A stretch of 64,000 nt of DNA. Source: Roseococcus thiosulfatophilus. GTDB taxonomy: Bacteria > Pseudomonadota > Alphaproteobacteria > Acetobacterales > Acetobacteraceae. This document shows positions 1 to 8,528 of this stretch, one piece after another (position 1 is the first letter of the stretch; every line of letters starts with the position of its first letter). The notes below the pieces were generated by a model, which was given only the letters and a program-made list of their open reading frames with translations, did not search any database and was not told the origin of the DNA. Position numbers and translations under genes: made by a program. The stretch lies in contig NZ_JAFFQY010000033.1 of NCBI RefSeq assembly GCF_017311575.1, positions 62,001-126,000 of the forward strand, given 5' to 3'.

Positions 1-1995
1 GCGGAGTGGGCCGAATACGGACCGGACGCGAAGGCCTGGACCACGGCCTTCGTGGCGGGCATCAACGCCTATGTGGACCTCGTGGCGCGCGAGCCCGAGC
101 GCCTGCCGCTGGAATTCCGCCTGCTGGGCACGCAGCCCGCGCATTGGGCGCCCGAGGATGTGGTGCGCTGCCGCACCCATGCCCGGGTGCGCAACCTCGA
201 TGCCGAGGTGACGCGCAACAACATCGCCGTCCGGCACGGGATGGCGGCGGACCGCTTCCACAAGCTGCTCCAGCCGGACTGGACGGTGATCATCCCCGAG
301 GGCTGGCTGGCGGAGGAAGTCCCGCCCGAGGTCATGCGCACCTACCTGCTGGCGACCGACCCCGCCGCCATCGCCAATGGCACGCCCACCGACCCGATCG
401 CGCTCGACGCCCAGGGCAGCAACAACTGGGCGCTGGCGCCGTCGCGCACCACCACCGGCCGCGCGATCCTGGCGAGCGACCCGCACCGCGTTCATGAACA
501 GCCCTCGCTGCGCTACATCACGCATCTGACGGCGCCGGGGCTGGACGTGATCGGCGCTGGGGAGCCGGCGGTGCCGGGGGTGAGCCTCGGGCACAATGAC
601 GTGCTGGCCTTCTCTCTGACCATCCACCCGACGGACCAGGAGGACCTCTACGTCTATGAGCTGAACGCCGAGGACCCGGAGCTGTATCGCTACGCGGGCG
701 GCTGGGAGCGGATGCGGCTGGTGGAGGAGGAGGTTCCAGTGCGCGGCGAGGCGCCGCGGCGCGTGACCCTGCGCTTCACCCGGCATGGGCCGGTGCTGCA
801 CCGCGACCTGGCGCGCCACCGCGCCTGGGCGGTGCGCAGCGTGTGGCAATTGCCGGGCAACGCGGCCTACCTGGCCAGCCTGAACTACCTCCAGGCACGC
901 AGCTTCGAGGATTACACGAAAGCGCTGGAAGGCTGGGGCGCGCCGTCCAGCAACCATGTGGTGGCGGATGTGGCGGGCAATATTGGCTGGGCCGCGGCGG
1001 GGATGGTGCCGGTGCGGACGACCTCGGACGGGCTGCTGCCGGTGCCGGGCGATGGGCGGCATGAATGGGGAGGCATCATGCGCTCCTCCGGCCTGCCGCG
1101 GGCGAAAAACCCCGGATGCGGCTGGCTCGGCACCGCCAACCAGATGAACCTGCCCGAAGGCTATGACTTCGCCACAAAGCGCACCGGCTTCGAATGGACC
1201 GATGGCGCGCGCTATGCCCGGCTGTCCGAGGCGCTGACGGGCGACAAACGCTGGTCGGTGGCGGAGACGCTGGCCCTGCAATCGGACGTGACCTGCGTGC
1301 CCGCGCGGCGGCTCTGCGCGCTGCTGGTCGGGCTGGATGACGCGCACCCGGCCTTCGCGCTGCTGGCCGGCTGGGATCACCGGCTGGCGGCCGAGAGCGG
1401 CGCGGCGGCGCTCTTCGAGATCTGGTTCGCGCGGCATCTCGTTCCCGGCGTGATGCGGAATTGGGCGCCGGAGGGTGTGGCCGCCATGGTCGCGGTGCCG
1501 GACACCCAGCTGATCCTGCACCTGTTGGAAACCGACACCGACCGCCGCGACGCGCTGCTGCGCGGGACGCTGGTCGCGGCCTGGGAGGATGCCACGCAGC
1601 GCCTCGGCGCCGACACCGCCGCCTGGCAATGGGGCGCGCTGCACCAGGGCTATTTCGAGCACCCGCTGTCGCGCTTCGCCCCGGCACTCGCGGCAAAGCT
1701 GGATGTGGGGCCGGCGCCGCGCGGGGGGTCGAACCTGACGATCAACAACAATGGTTGGCGGGCCTCGGATTTCCGCGTCATCTCGGGCGTGTCCTGGCGC
1801 ATGGTGCTGGATGTGGGCGACTGGGACCAGAGCTTCACCATCAACAGCCCCGGTCAGTCGGGCGATCCGGACAGCCCGCATTACCGCGACCTGTTTCCGC
1901 TCTGGGCGCGGGATGAATCCGTGCCGCTGCTGTTCAGCCCGGAAGCGGTGGACGCGGCCGCCGAATCCCGCCTGTTGCTGCGGCCGGCGGCGTGA
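1..1995 (+). CDS. Penicillin acylase family hydrolase (5' end outside window)
   Basis: The frame is open from base 1, so the signal peptide and start lie upstream; 664 residues are visible. The family makes one precursor that cuts itself into alpha and beta chains and hydrolyses amide bonds of beta-lactams, acyl-homoserine lactones or related N-acyl compounds in the periplasm. The hallmark is the GSNNW segment, whose Ser (codon 418-420) becomes the N-terminal nucleophile of the beta chain, followed by an LASDPH segment. Near the C-terminus are the usual NNNGW and GQSGDPDSPHY segments. The stop overlaps the start of the TetR gene, so the two may be co-transcribed. The real substrate cannot be read from sequence. 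Confidence 0.9.
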   Translation, partial: AEWAEYGPDAKAWTTAFVAGINAYVDLVAREPERLPLEFRLLGTQPAHWAPEDVVRCRTHARVRNLDAEVTRNNIAVRHGMAADRFHKLLQPDWTVIIPEGWLAEEVPPEVMRTYLLATDPAAIANGTPTDPIALDAQGSNNWALAPSRTTTGRAILASDPHRVHEQPSLRYITHLTAPGLDVIGAGEPAVPGVSLGHNDVLAFSLTIHPTDQEDLYVYELNAEDPELYRYAGGWERMRLVEEEVPVRGEAPRRVTLRFTRHGPVLHRDLARHRAWAVRSVWQLPGNAAYLASLNYLQARSFEDYTKALEGWGAPSSNHVVADVAGNIGWAAAGMVPVRTTSDGLLPVPGDGRHEWGGIMRSSGLPRAKNPGCGWLGTANQMNLPEGYDFATKRTGFEWTDGARYARLSEALTGDKRWSVAETLALQSDVTCVPARRLCALLVGLDDAHPAFALLAGWDHRLAAESGAAALFEIWFARHLVPGVMRNWAPEGVAAMVAVPDTQLILHLLETDTDRRDALLRGTLVAAWEDATQRLGADTAAWQWGALHQGYFEHPLSRFAPALAAKLDVGPAPRGGSNLTINNNGWRASDFRVISGVSWRMVLDVGDWDQSFTINSPGQSGDPDSPHYRDLFPLWARDESVPLLFSPEAVDAAAESRLLLRPAA

Positions 1996-2627
1996 TGGAC
2001 GCGGCCCCGCCCCTCTCGCCGCGCGCCGCCGCCACGCGCCAGCGCATCCTGGACGCGGCCATGGCGGAGTTCGCCGCCAAGGGCCTGGCGGGAGCGCGCG
2101 TGGACGAGATCGCGGCGCGCGCCGGTGCCAACAAGCGCATGCTCTATGCCTATTTCGGCGCGAAGGAGGACCTCTGGCTGACCGTGCTGGAGGCCGCCTA
2201 TGCCGCCAAGCGCGAGGAAGAGGAACAACTTGACGTCGCCCACCTGCCGCCCGCCGAGGCCATGGCGCGGCTGGTCGCCTTCAACCTGCGCTACACCGCC
2301 CGCCACCCGGAATTCGTGGCCTTGCTGAACCAGGAAAACGTCCACGCGGCGGCGCATCTGCGGCGCTCGGGCAATGTGCCGGCGCTCTACTCGCCGCTGA
2401 CCACGCGGCTGCGCGAGGTGCTGGCGCGGGGTGCCGCCGAGGGCCTGTTCCGCCGCGATGTGGACCCGTTGCAACTCTACCTCTCCATCGTGGCTCTCGG
2501 GCATTTCACGGTGGCCAACCGCTTCACCCTCTCCACCATCTTCGGCACGGATTTGGGCAGCGAGGCGGCGTTGCAGGCACGCGAGGCCCATGCGGTGGAG
2601 GTGGTGCTCGGCTACCTGCGGCCCTGA
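1995..2627 (+). CDS. TetR family transcriptional regulator
   Basis: A one-component repressor of about 210 residues. The N-terminal TetR DNA-binding domain (about residues 12-58) ends in the typical ANKRMLYAYFGAKEDLW recognition-helix segment; the rest is an all-helical ligand-binding and dimerisation domain. The ATG at 1995 overlaps the preceding stop (TGATG); a GTG one codon upstream is the alternative start. The gene lies just upstream of a catabolic operon, and the 70-base gap holds a perfect inverted repeat, the likely operator. Inference: it represses the Gfo/Idh-DUF993 operon and is released by a pathway intermediate. Confidence 0.9.
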   Translation: MDAAPPLSPRAAATRQRILDAAMAEFAAKGLAGARVDEIAARAGANKRMLYAYFGAKEDLWLTVLEAAYAAKREEEEQLDVAHLPPAEAMARLVAFNLRYTARHPEFVALLNQENVHAAAHLRRSGNVPALYSPLTTRLREVLARGAAEGLFRRDVDPLQLYLSIVALGHFTVANRFTLSTIFGTDLGSEAALQAREAHAVEVVLGYLRP

Positions 2628-2634
2628 TTCCCGC

Positions 2635-2663
2635 TTGACCTGATGGCGTGTCCCGGCTGAAGT
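2635..2663 (+). promoter_or_regulatory. Candidate sigma-70 promoter of the Gfo/Idh-DUF993 operon
   Basis: TTGACC (2635-2640), a 17-base spacer, then TGAAGT (2658-2663). The -35 is good and the -10 weak (3 of 6). The -10 overlaps the left arm of the inverted repeat at 2660-2679, the arrangement expected for repression by steric block. Confidence 0.4.
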
Positions 2664-2679
2664 AACCATCTGGTTACTT
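2660..2679. promoter_or_regulatory. Probable TetR operator: perfect 9+2+9 inverted repeat
   Basis: AAGTAACCA, a TC spacer, then TGGTTACTT. All nine base pairs are complementary, and this AT-rich palindrome stands out in very GC-rich DNA. It lies between the TetR gene and the first gene of the next operon and overlaps the predicted -10 and start of transcription. Length and symmetry fit TetR-family operators; the assignment to this TetR rests on position only. Confidence 0.7.
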
Positions 2680-2697
2680 CGGGAAGGAAACGCGACC

Positions 2698-3852
2698 ATG
2701 GCGGAACGCCGCATCGGCCTCATCATGAACGGCGTCACGGGGCGCATGGGCATGAACCAGCACCTCATCCGCTCCATCGCGGCCATCCGGGCCGATGGCG
2801 GGGTGAAGCTGGCCAATGGCGACACGCTGATGCCGGACCCCATCATCACCGGCCGCAACCGCGGCAAGCTGGAGGCGCTGGCGAAGGCGCATGGCATCGA
2901 GCGCGTCAGCACCGACCTCGACGCCTGCCTGGCCGACCCGAAGGACGAGCTCTTCTTCGACGCCGCCACCACGCAGATGCGCGCGGGGCTGATCCGCAAG
3001 GCCATCGCCGCCGGCAAGCACGTCTATTGCGAGAAGCCCACGGCCGACACGCTGGGGGATGCGCTGGAACTCGCGCGGCTCGCGAAGCAGGCCGGGGTCA
3101 AGCATGGCGTGGTGCAGGACAAGCTGTTCCTGCCCGGGCTGCGCAAGCTGAAGATGGTGATCGACAGCGGCTTCCTGGGGAAGATCCTCAGCATCCGCGG
3201 CGAATTCGGCTACTGGGTCTTCGAGGGCGATCTCCAGCCCACGCAGCGCCCCTCCTGGAACTACAAGCTGGCCGAGGGCGGCGGCATCATCCTCGATATG
3301 CTGTGCCACTGGCGCTACGTGCTGGACAACCTCTTCGGCAATGTCGAGAGCGTGAGTTGCCTCGGCGCCATCCACATCCCCCGCCGCGTGCAGGAGGATG
3401 GCACCTACTACGACGCCGACGCCGATGACGCCGCCTATGCGACCTTCCAGCTGGAAGGGGGGGCCATCGCGCACATCAACTCCTCCTGGTGCACGCGGGT
3501 GCGGCGCGATGACCTGGTCACCTTCCATGTGGACGGCACCCATGGCAGCGCGGTGGCGGGCCTGACCGATTGCTGGACCCAGGCGCGGGTGAACACGCCC
3601 AAGCCCGTCTGGAACCCCGACATTCCCCAGCCCATCAACTTCTTCGAGGGCTGGCAGAAGGTGCCCGACACCCAGCCCTATCCCAACGGCTTCCGGGTGC
3701 AGTGGGAACTCTTCCTCCGCCACATCGCGGGCGAAGTGCCGGACTATCCGTGGAACCTGCTGGCCGGTGCCAAGGGCGTGCAGCTCGCCATGGCCGGGCT
3801 GCAATCCTGGAAGGAACGCCGCTGGGTGGACCTGCCGAAGCTGGAGGCCTGA
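2698..3852 (+). CDS. Gfo/Idh/MocA family oxidoreductase
   Basis: An NAD(P)-dependent sugar or polyol dehydrogenase-like enzyme of 384 residues. It has an N-terminal Rossmann fold and the family's EKP motif (Glu112-Lys113-Pro114) that holds the catalytic Lys, then a C-terminal alpha/beta sheet domain. The start ATG has a GGGAAGG Shine-Dalgarno at 2681-2687. It is first in an operon with a DUF993 protein and a sugar-phosphate isomerase/epimerase-like protein (gap 2 bases), which suggests oxidation of a sugar, keto-sugar or inositol-like substrate. The dinucleotide-binding region (IMNGVTGRMGMN) departs from the usual GxGxxG, so cofactor use is less certain. Confidence 0.88.
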   Translation: MAERRIGLIMNGVTGRMGMNQHLIRSIAAIRADGGVKLANGDTLMPDPIITGRNRGKLEALAKAHGIERVSTDLDACLADPKDELFFDAATTQMRAGLIRKAIAAGKHVYCEKPTADTLGDALELARLAKQAGVKHGVVQDKLFLPGLRKLKMVIDSGFLGKILSIRGEFGYWVFEGDLQPTQRPSWNYKLAEGGGIILDMLCHWRYVLDNLFGNVESVSCLGAIHIPRRVQEDGTYYDADADDAAYATFQLEGGAIAHINSSWCTRVRRDDLVTFHVDGTHGSAVAGLTDCWTQARVNTPKPVWNPDIPQPINFFEGWQKVPDTQPYPNGFRVQWELFLRHIAGEVPDYPWNLLAGAKGVQLAMAGLQSWKERRWVDLPKLEA

Positions 3853-3854
3853 CC

Positions 3855-5012
3855 ATGTCCACGCTGACGCTGCCCACGCCCGGGGGGCTCGCCTCCTACA
3901 CGCTCTCGCCGCCGCGCGAATTTCCGCGCGCCACGCCCCCCTTCCCGCGCATCGCCCTCGCCGCCGCGCATGTCGTGGCGGATCCGGTGGCCGAGCAGGA
4001 CCCCTGGCTCGACGCCAAGATCGACTGGGACCGCACCATCGCCTTCCGCCGGCACCTCTGGTCACTGGGCCTGGGTGTCGCGGAAGCCATGGACACGGCG
4101 CAGCGGGGCATGGGGCTGGACTGGACGGCGGCGCAGCAGTTGATCCGCCTCAGCCTGGATGCGGCGAAGCACACGCCCGGCGCGGTGATGGCGAGCGGCG
4201 CGGGAACCGACCACCTGGCCGCCGGCCCGGACGTGACGGTGGATGACGTGATCCGCGCCTATGAGGAGCAATGCGCGGCCGTGGAGGCCATGGGCGGGCG
4301 CATCATCCTGATGGCCTCGCGCGCACTGGCCAAGGCGGCGCGCGGGCCGGACGACTATGTGCGCGTCTATGACCGCGTGCTGCGCCAGGTGCGCGAGCCC
4401 GTGATCATCCATTGGCTCGGCGAGATGTTCGACCCGGCGCTGGAGGGCTACTGGGGCCATCACGACCACATGGCCGCGATGGAGGTGGCGCTGGAGGTCA
4501 TCGCCGCCCATGCCGACCGCGTGGATGGCGTGAAGATTTCCCTGCTGGACGACCAGAAAGAAATCGCGATGCGCCGCCGCCTGCCGAAAGGCGTGCGGAT
4601 GTATACGGGCGATGACTTCAACTACGCCGAGCTCATCGCCGGCGACGAGCAGGGCCATTCCGACGCGCTGCTGGGCATCTTCGACCCCATCGCGCCGGCG
4701 GTGGGCGGGGCCTTGGCGGCGCTGTCGAAGAACGACCTCTCGACCTTCCACGACATCCTGGCGCCGACGGTGCCGCTGTCGCGCCACATCTTCCGGGCGC
4801 CGACGCGCTTCTACAAGACGGGCGTGGTCTTCATGGCCTGGCTGAACGGCCACCAGGAGCATTTCGTCATGGTGGGCGGGCAGCAGAGCACGCGCAGCCT
4901 GCAGCACTTCTCCGAGCTGTTCCGGCTGGCGGACCAGGCGGGGCTGCTGCGTGACCCGGAGCTGGCGGCGTCGCGCATGCGCACGCTGCTGGCGCTGCAT
5001 GGGGTGGCGTGA
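3855..5012 (+). CDS. DUF993 family (dihydrodipicolinate synthase-like) protein
   Basis: A 385-residue protein of the DUF993 family, distantly related to class I aldolases of the DapA type. The ATG at 3855 lies 2 bases after the preceding stop; the open frame extends further upstream, but this start gives the expected family length. Conserved-looking segments include IIHWLGEMFDPALEGYWGHH, DGVKISLLDD (candidate Schiff-base Lys) and the YTGDDFNY segment. It probably makes or breaks a C-C bond in a sugar or polyol acid made by the neighbouring dehydrogenase. The family has no firmly assigned reaction that I can name, so function is inferred from fold and operon. Confidence 0.85.
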   Translation: MSTLTLPTPGGLASYTLSPPREFPRATPPFPRIALAAAHVVADPVAEQDPWLDAKIDWDRTIAFRRHLWSLGLGVAEAMDTAQRGMGLDWTAAQQLIRLSLDAAKHTPGAVMASGAGTDHLAAGPDVTVDDVIRAYEEQCAAVEAMGGRIILMASRALAKAARGPDDYVRVYDRVLRQVREPVIIHWLGEMFDPALEGYWGHHDHMAAMEVALEVIAAHADRVDGVKISLLDDQKEIAMRRRLPKGVRMYTGDDFNYAELIAGDEQGHSDALLGIFDPIAPAVGGALAALSKNDLSTFHDILAPTVPLSRHIFRAPTRFYKTGVVFMAWLNGHQEHFVMVGGQQSTRSLQHFSELFRLADQAGLLRDPELAASRMRTLLALHGVA

Positions 5013-5061
5013 TGCGCGCGATCGTGCAGCACCGCAGCCGCGAAGCGGCGAGGAGCGGAAC

Positions 5062-5889
5062 GTGAATCGCGCGCACAACGCCCCGCCACTGTCGCTCAAC
5101 ACCGTCACGGTGAAGGAGAGATGGGGCCTCGCGCAATGCATCGAGGGCTGCGCACGGCAAGGCATCCCCGGCATTTCGCCCTGGCGCGACGTGCTGCACG
5201 CCATGGGCGTGGAGGCCGCCGCGCGGCACATTCGTGACGCGGGCCTCACGGTGACGGGTCTCTGCAGGGGCGGCATGTTCCCCGCCGCCGACGCCACCGG
5301 CCACGCCGCCGCCATCGAGGACAACCGCCGCGCCATCGCCGAGGCCGCGGCCCTGGGCGCGCAATGCCTCGTCATGGTCTGCGGCGGGCTGCCACCCGGA
5401 TCGAAGGACCTGCCCGGAGCGCGCGCGATGGTGCGCGATGGGCTGGAGGCCATCCTGCCCGAAGCCCGCGCGGCAGGTGTCACGCTGGCGCTGGAACCGC
5501 TGCACCCGATGACCTGCGCCGACCGCTCGGTGCTGTCCACGCTCGGCCAGGCGCTCGACCTCTGCGACGCGCTGGGCGAGGGCGTGGGGGTGGCGGTGGA
5601 TGTCTACCATGTCTGGTGGGACCCGGACCTTGCCGCGCAGATGGCGCGCGCCAAGGGCCGCATCGCCGCCTTCCACGCCTGCGACTGGCTGGTGCCGACG
5701 ACGGACCTCGTCTTCGACCGCGGCATGCCAGGCGACGGCGTGATCGACATCGCCGCCCTCCGCCGCATGGCGGAGGCGGCCGGCTATGCGGGCTTCACCG
5801 AGGTCGAGCTGCTCTCTCGCCGCTGGTGGGGCGAGGACCCCGAGGAGGTGCTGCGCATCATCCGGGAGCGTCACGCCGCCACCCACTGA
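5062..5889 (+). CDS. Sugar phosphate isomerase/epimerase family protein
   Basis: A 275-residue TIM-barrel protein of the AP-endonuclease-2/xylose-isomerase-like superfamily. It carries metal-ligand positions typical of the family (LEPLHP, DVYHVWWDPDL, HACDW, EVELLS). The GTG at 5062 is chosen because AGGAG (5051-5055) sits 6 bases upstream; the frame is open further upstream but without a good ribosome site. It probably isomerises or epimerises an intermediate of the same pathway as the Gfo/Idh and DUF993 proteins. A possible 17-codon reading frame (ATG 5012, stop 5063-5065) bridges the gap from the DUF993 stop. Confidence 0.87.
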   Translation: MNRAHNAPPLSLNTVTVKERWGLAQCIEGCARQGIPGISPWRDVLHAMGVEAAARHIRDAGLTVTGLCRGGMFPAADATGHAAAIEDNRRAIAEAAALGAQCLVMVCGGLPPGSKDLPGARAMVRDGLEAILPEARAAGVTLALEPLHPMTCADRSVLSTLGQALDLCDALGEGVGVAVDVYHVWWDPDLAAQMARAKGRIAAFHACDWLVPTTDLVFDRGMPGDGVIDIAALRRMAEAAGYAGFTEVELLSRRWWGEDPEEVLRIIRERHAATH

Positions 5890-5940
5890 CACCACCACAG
5901 AGGCCGCGAACGGCCCGCACGCATCACAGGAGGAAACACC

Positions 5941-6915
5941 ATGCCCGTCATCACCCGTCGCGCCACCCTTGCGCTGCCGGCCCTTATCCTGCCCGGCGCC
6001 GCGCTGGCGCAGTCCTGGACGCCCACGCGCGGAATCCGCTTCGTCGTGCCCTTCGCGGCCGGGGGTGCGACCGATGTCGTGGCCCGCGTGGTGGGCGAGC
6101 CCATGGCCGAGCAGCTGGGCCAGCCCGTGCTGGTCGAGAACCGCACCGGCGCGGGCGGCAATGTCGGCGTCGAGAACGTGGTCCGCAGCCCGGCCGATGG
6201 CTACACGCTGGTGATGGGCACCACGGGCACGCTCACCATCAACCCGCATCTCTACGCGCAGCTGGGCTTCAACCCGCTGAACGACCTGACGCCCATCGGC
6301 ATGGCCTTCGCGACCGACCACGTGCTGGTGGTGAATTCCCAGGTGCCGGCGCAGACGGCGCAGGAACTGCTGGCACTGATCCGCGCGCGGCCGGGGCAGC
6401 TTTCCTATGGCTCGGGCGGCAACGGCACTTCCACACATACGGTGATGGAGCTGTTCAAGCAGGTGGCCCGGGTGGACATCCAGCACGTGCCCTATCGCGG
6501 CTCGGCGCCCGCGCTGAACGACACGGTGGCGGGCACGGTGCAGATGATGCTGGACCAGCTGCCCAGCGCCCTGCCGCAGATCCAGGGCGGGCGCGTGCGC
6601 GCGCTGGCGGTGACGGGCACGCGGCGCCACGCGGCCCTGCCCGACGTGCCCACGGTGGCCGAGATCGGCCTGCCGGGCGCCGAGGCCTCCTCCTGGGGCG
6701 CGGTGCTGGCCCCGGCCAACACGCCGGCCGCGGTGGTGCGGCGGGTGAACGCGGTGCTGAACGAGGCGCTGTCCCGGCCCGCCGTGCGCGCGCGGCTGAC
6801 GCAGGTGGGCGCGGACCCGGTGAGCTCCACCCCCGAGGAACTCGCCAACTTCATGCGCGCGGAGACGGAGAAGTGGGGCCGCGTGGTGCGCGAGGCCAAT
6901 ATCCGGGTGAACTGA
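5941..6915 (+). CDS. Bug family (TctC-like) periplasmic substrate-binding protein
   Basis: A 324-residue extracytoplasmic solute receptor of the tripartite tricarboxylate transporter type. A signal peptide ends near ALAQS (residues 1-24), and the family segments FAAGGATDVVARVV, ENRTGAGGNVG and YGSGGNGTSTH are present. A textbook AGGAGG (5928-5933) lies 7 bases before the ATG. It closes the dehydrogenase-DUF993-isomerase operon, so its ligand is probably that pathway's substrate. No TctA/TctB membrane genes are adjacent; it may share membrane subunits encoded elsewhere or act as a sensor-type binding protein. Confidence 0.92.
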   Translation: MPVITRRATLALPALILPGAALAQSWTPTRGIRFVVPFAAGGATDVVARVVGEPMAEQLGQPVLVENRTGAGGNVGVENVVRSPADGYTLVMGTTGTLTINPHLYAQLGFNPLNDLTPIGMAFATDHVLVVNSQVPAQTAQELLALIRARPGQLSYGSGGNGTSTHTVMELFKQVARVDIQHVPYRGSAPALNDTVAGTVQMMLDQLPSALPQIQGGRVRALAVTGTRRHAALPDVPTVAEIGLPGAEASSWGAVLAPANTPAAVVRRVNAVLNEALSRPAVRARLTQVGADPVSSTPEELANFMRAETEKWGRVVREANIRVN

Positions 6916-6939
6916 AGGCGCATCGGGCGGCCGATTCAT

Positions 6940-6962
6940 GGCTTCGGTGCAAGGCCGAAGCC
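6940..6962. terminator. Hairpin between convergent genes (possible terminator)
   Basis: GGCTTCGG (6940-6947), a 7-base loop, CCGAAGCC (6955-6962): a perfect 8-bp stem in the 56-base gap between two convergent genes. There is no U-tract on either strand, so intrinsic termination is only a possibility. Confidence 0.35.
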
Positions 6963-6971
6963 GATCGGACG

Positions 6972-8399
6972 CTACTGCGGCGCGGGCGGCCACTCCGCCC
7001 GCGCCATCGGGCGCATCGCCGCCACATCGGGCAGCACGGCGCTGCCCAGCCCCGGCGTGGCGAGGCTGCCGATGTCGAGCAGCCCCTCGCGAATGGCCAG
7101 CCGCGGCCCGCGCGAGGTGTCGGCGTAGAGGTCCGGATGCGCGGCGAGGAACCGCGCCGCCACCTCGCGCGGCTGGCCGTTGAAGCCGTCAATGAAGTGG
7201 TGCCCGTTTCGTTCGACATGGGTCAGCCCCAGCGCGCTGACCAACGCCAGGTCCTGCTGCACGCAGAGTCCCGAGAGGGTGGTGAGGTCCTCGCCCGAAA
7301 GGAAGTGCCGCGTGGTGCCGCCCTCGGCGTTCCAGGCGCGGCAGCGCGCCAGGTTGAGGAAGGAACGCCAGATGCCCTTGCAGCTCTTGCTCGACACGCC
7401 CGCATAGCCGAGGCCACGCGCCACCACGAAGGCATCGAGCGGCCCGTCGCTTTCATCGATGATGACGGGGCGTTCCGCGGCGAGTGCGGACATACCCGTC
7501 TCCAGCGCGCGCGCGCGCTTCACCGGCTGCTCGATGAAGAGCACCGAGGCCACCAGGCGTTGCAGGCGTGGTTCCGCCTGCATGGCACGCCACAGCGCCA
7601 GCGCGCCCTCGGCATCCTCATACTGTTCGTTGCCGTCGAGCGTGACGTGGTAGCCGTGCAACCGATCGAGCACGGAGGCGATGCGGCACAGCCTGTCGAT
7701 ATCGGCGCGCAGGTCGCCGCCCACCTTCAGCTTCCACCAGCCATGGCGATAGGTGGAGACGACCTCTTCCAGCGTTTCGGGCAGGCCGTCATCCACCCGC
7801 GTTTCCACATCCGCCGCCGTGATGGGGTCCACGAGGCCCACGGTGTGGCGCGCATGGATGCGGCCGGGCGCGGGGGTCGTGGCTAGCATCGCATCGGCGT
7901 CGAAGCCCGCCAGCGCGGGGTCGAGACGCGCGGGCGCGAAGCCCGTGATGCCGGCCCGCAGCCCTTCGTGAAAAGCCAGCCCCCGCAGGCGCAACAGCGC
8001 GTCCAGCGCGGCGCGGTCCACCAGGGCGCGGCCGAAGCTCGCCACCAGCGGGTTCAGCCCTTCCACGCCGCAGGCCTCGGTATGGGCGCGCGTAGACGTC
8101 GCGTAGTGGCCGAAGGCGGTGTCGGCATCAGCGCGCAACGCGCCCGACATCGCGATCTCCAGGCTGCGGCGCAGCTGGTGCTGGTTCTGCGCGTCGCTCA
8201 GCGTGGGGTCCTTGTCGAACCACTTGGCGGCCAGCGTCTCCGCCGCCATGCCCTCGCCTTCCTGGCCGTCCTCCGTGCGGATGCGCGCGCGCAGCACGGC
8301 CTGGATGCCATCGCGCACCGTGATCACGCCAAAACGGAAGGGCATGCGCAGCGTGAAGGACCATTCGAAGGCCTCGAGCGCGGTGATGCGGAATTTCAT
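6972..8399 (-). CDS. Enolase superfamily (mandelate racemase/muconate lactonizing enzyme-like) protein
   Basis: A 475-residue protein with an enolase-like C-terminal barrel. Visible markers are KLKVGG (KxG-type base region), TLDGNEQ (first metal Asp), FIEQPV (second metal Glu), IIDESDG (third metal acid) and GVSSKSCKG (KxxxG-type Lys). The N-terminal region is longer than in typical MR/MLE proteins (about 370 residues), so this is a divergent subgroup. The ATG at 8399 is preceded by GGGAGA. A much longer open frame continues upstream but runs antisense to the ABC binding-protein gene and is not real. It faces the ABC importer divergently, so it may act on the imported compound. Confidence 0.85.
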   Translation of the reverse strand: MKFRITALEAFEWSFTLRMPFRFGVITVRDGIQAVLRARIRTEDGQEGEGMAAETLAAKWFDKDPTLSDAQNQHQLRRSLEIAMSGALRADADTAFGHYATSTRAHTEACGVEGLNPLVASFGRALVDRAALDALLRLRGLAFHEGLRAGITGFAPARLDPALAGFDADAMLATTPAPGRIHARHTVGLVDPITAADVETRVDDGLPETLEEVVSTYRHGWWKLKVGGDLRADIDRLCRIASVLDRLHGYHVTLDGNEQYEDAEGALALWRAMQAEPRLQRLVASVLFIEQPVKRARALETGMSALAAERPVIIDESDGPLDAFVVARGLGYAGVSSKSCKGIWRSFLNLARCRAWNAEGGTTRHFLSGEDLTTLSGLCVQQDLALVSALGLTHVERNGHHFIDGFNGQPREVAARFLAAHPDLYADTSRGPRLAIREGLLDIGSLATPGLGSAVLPDVAAMRPMARAEWPPAPQ

Positions 8400-8466
8400 G
8401 GACGTCTCCCTGCCGCTGCTTAGCACCTCGCGCGCGGATCGCGGGAGAGTTCCCCGCAAACATTGC

Positions 8467-8496
8467 TTGCGGCGGGTGCGGGCGGTTTCATATGCT
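8467..8496 (+). promoter_or_regulatory. Weak candidate promoter of the ABC importer operon
   Basis: TTGCGG (8467-8472), an 18-base spacer, TATGCT (8491-8496), in the 129-base gap between divergent genes. The -10 is reasonable (4 of 6), the -35 partial. A start near 8503 would give a leader of about 26 bases before the ATG at 8529. Confidence 0.3.
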
Positions 8497-8528
8497 CCAC
8501 GCATCAAGAACATAACGGGTGTTGGCTC

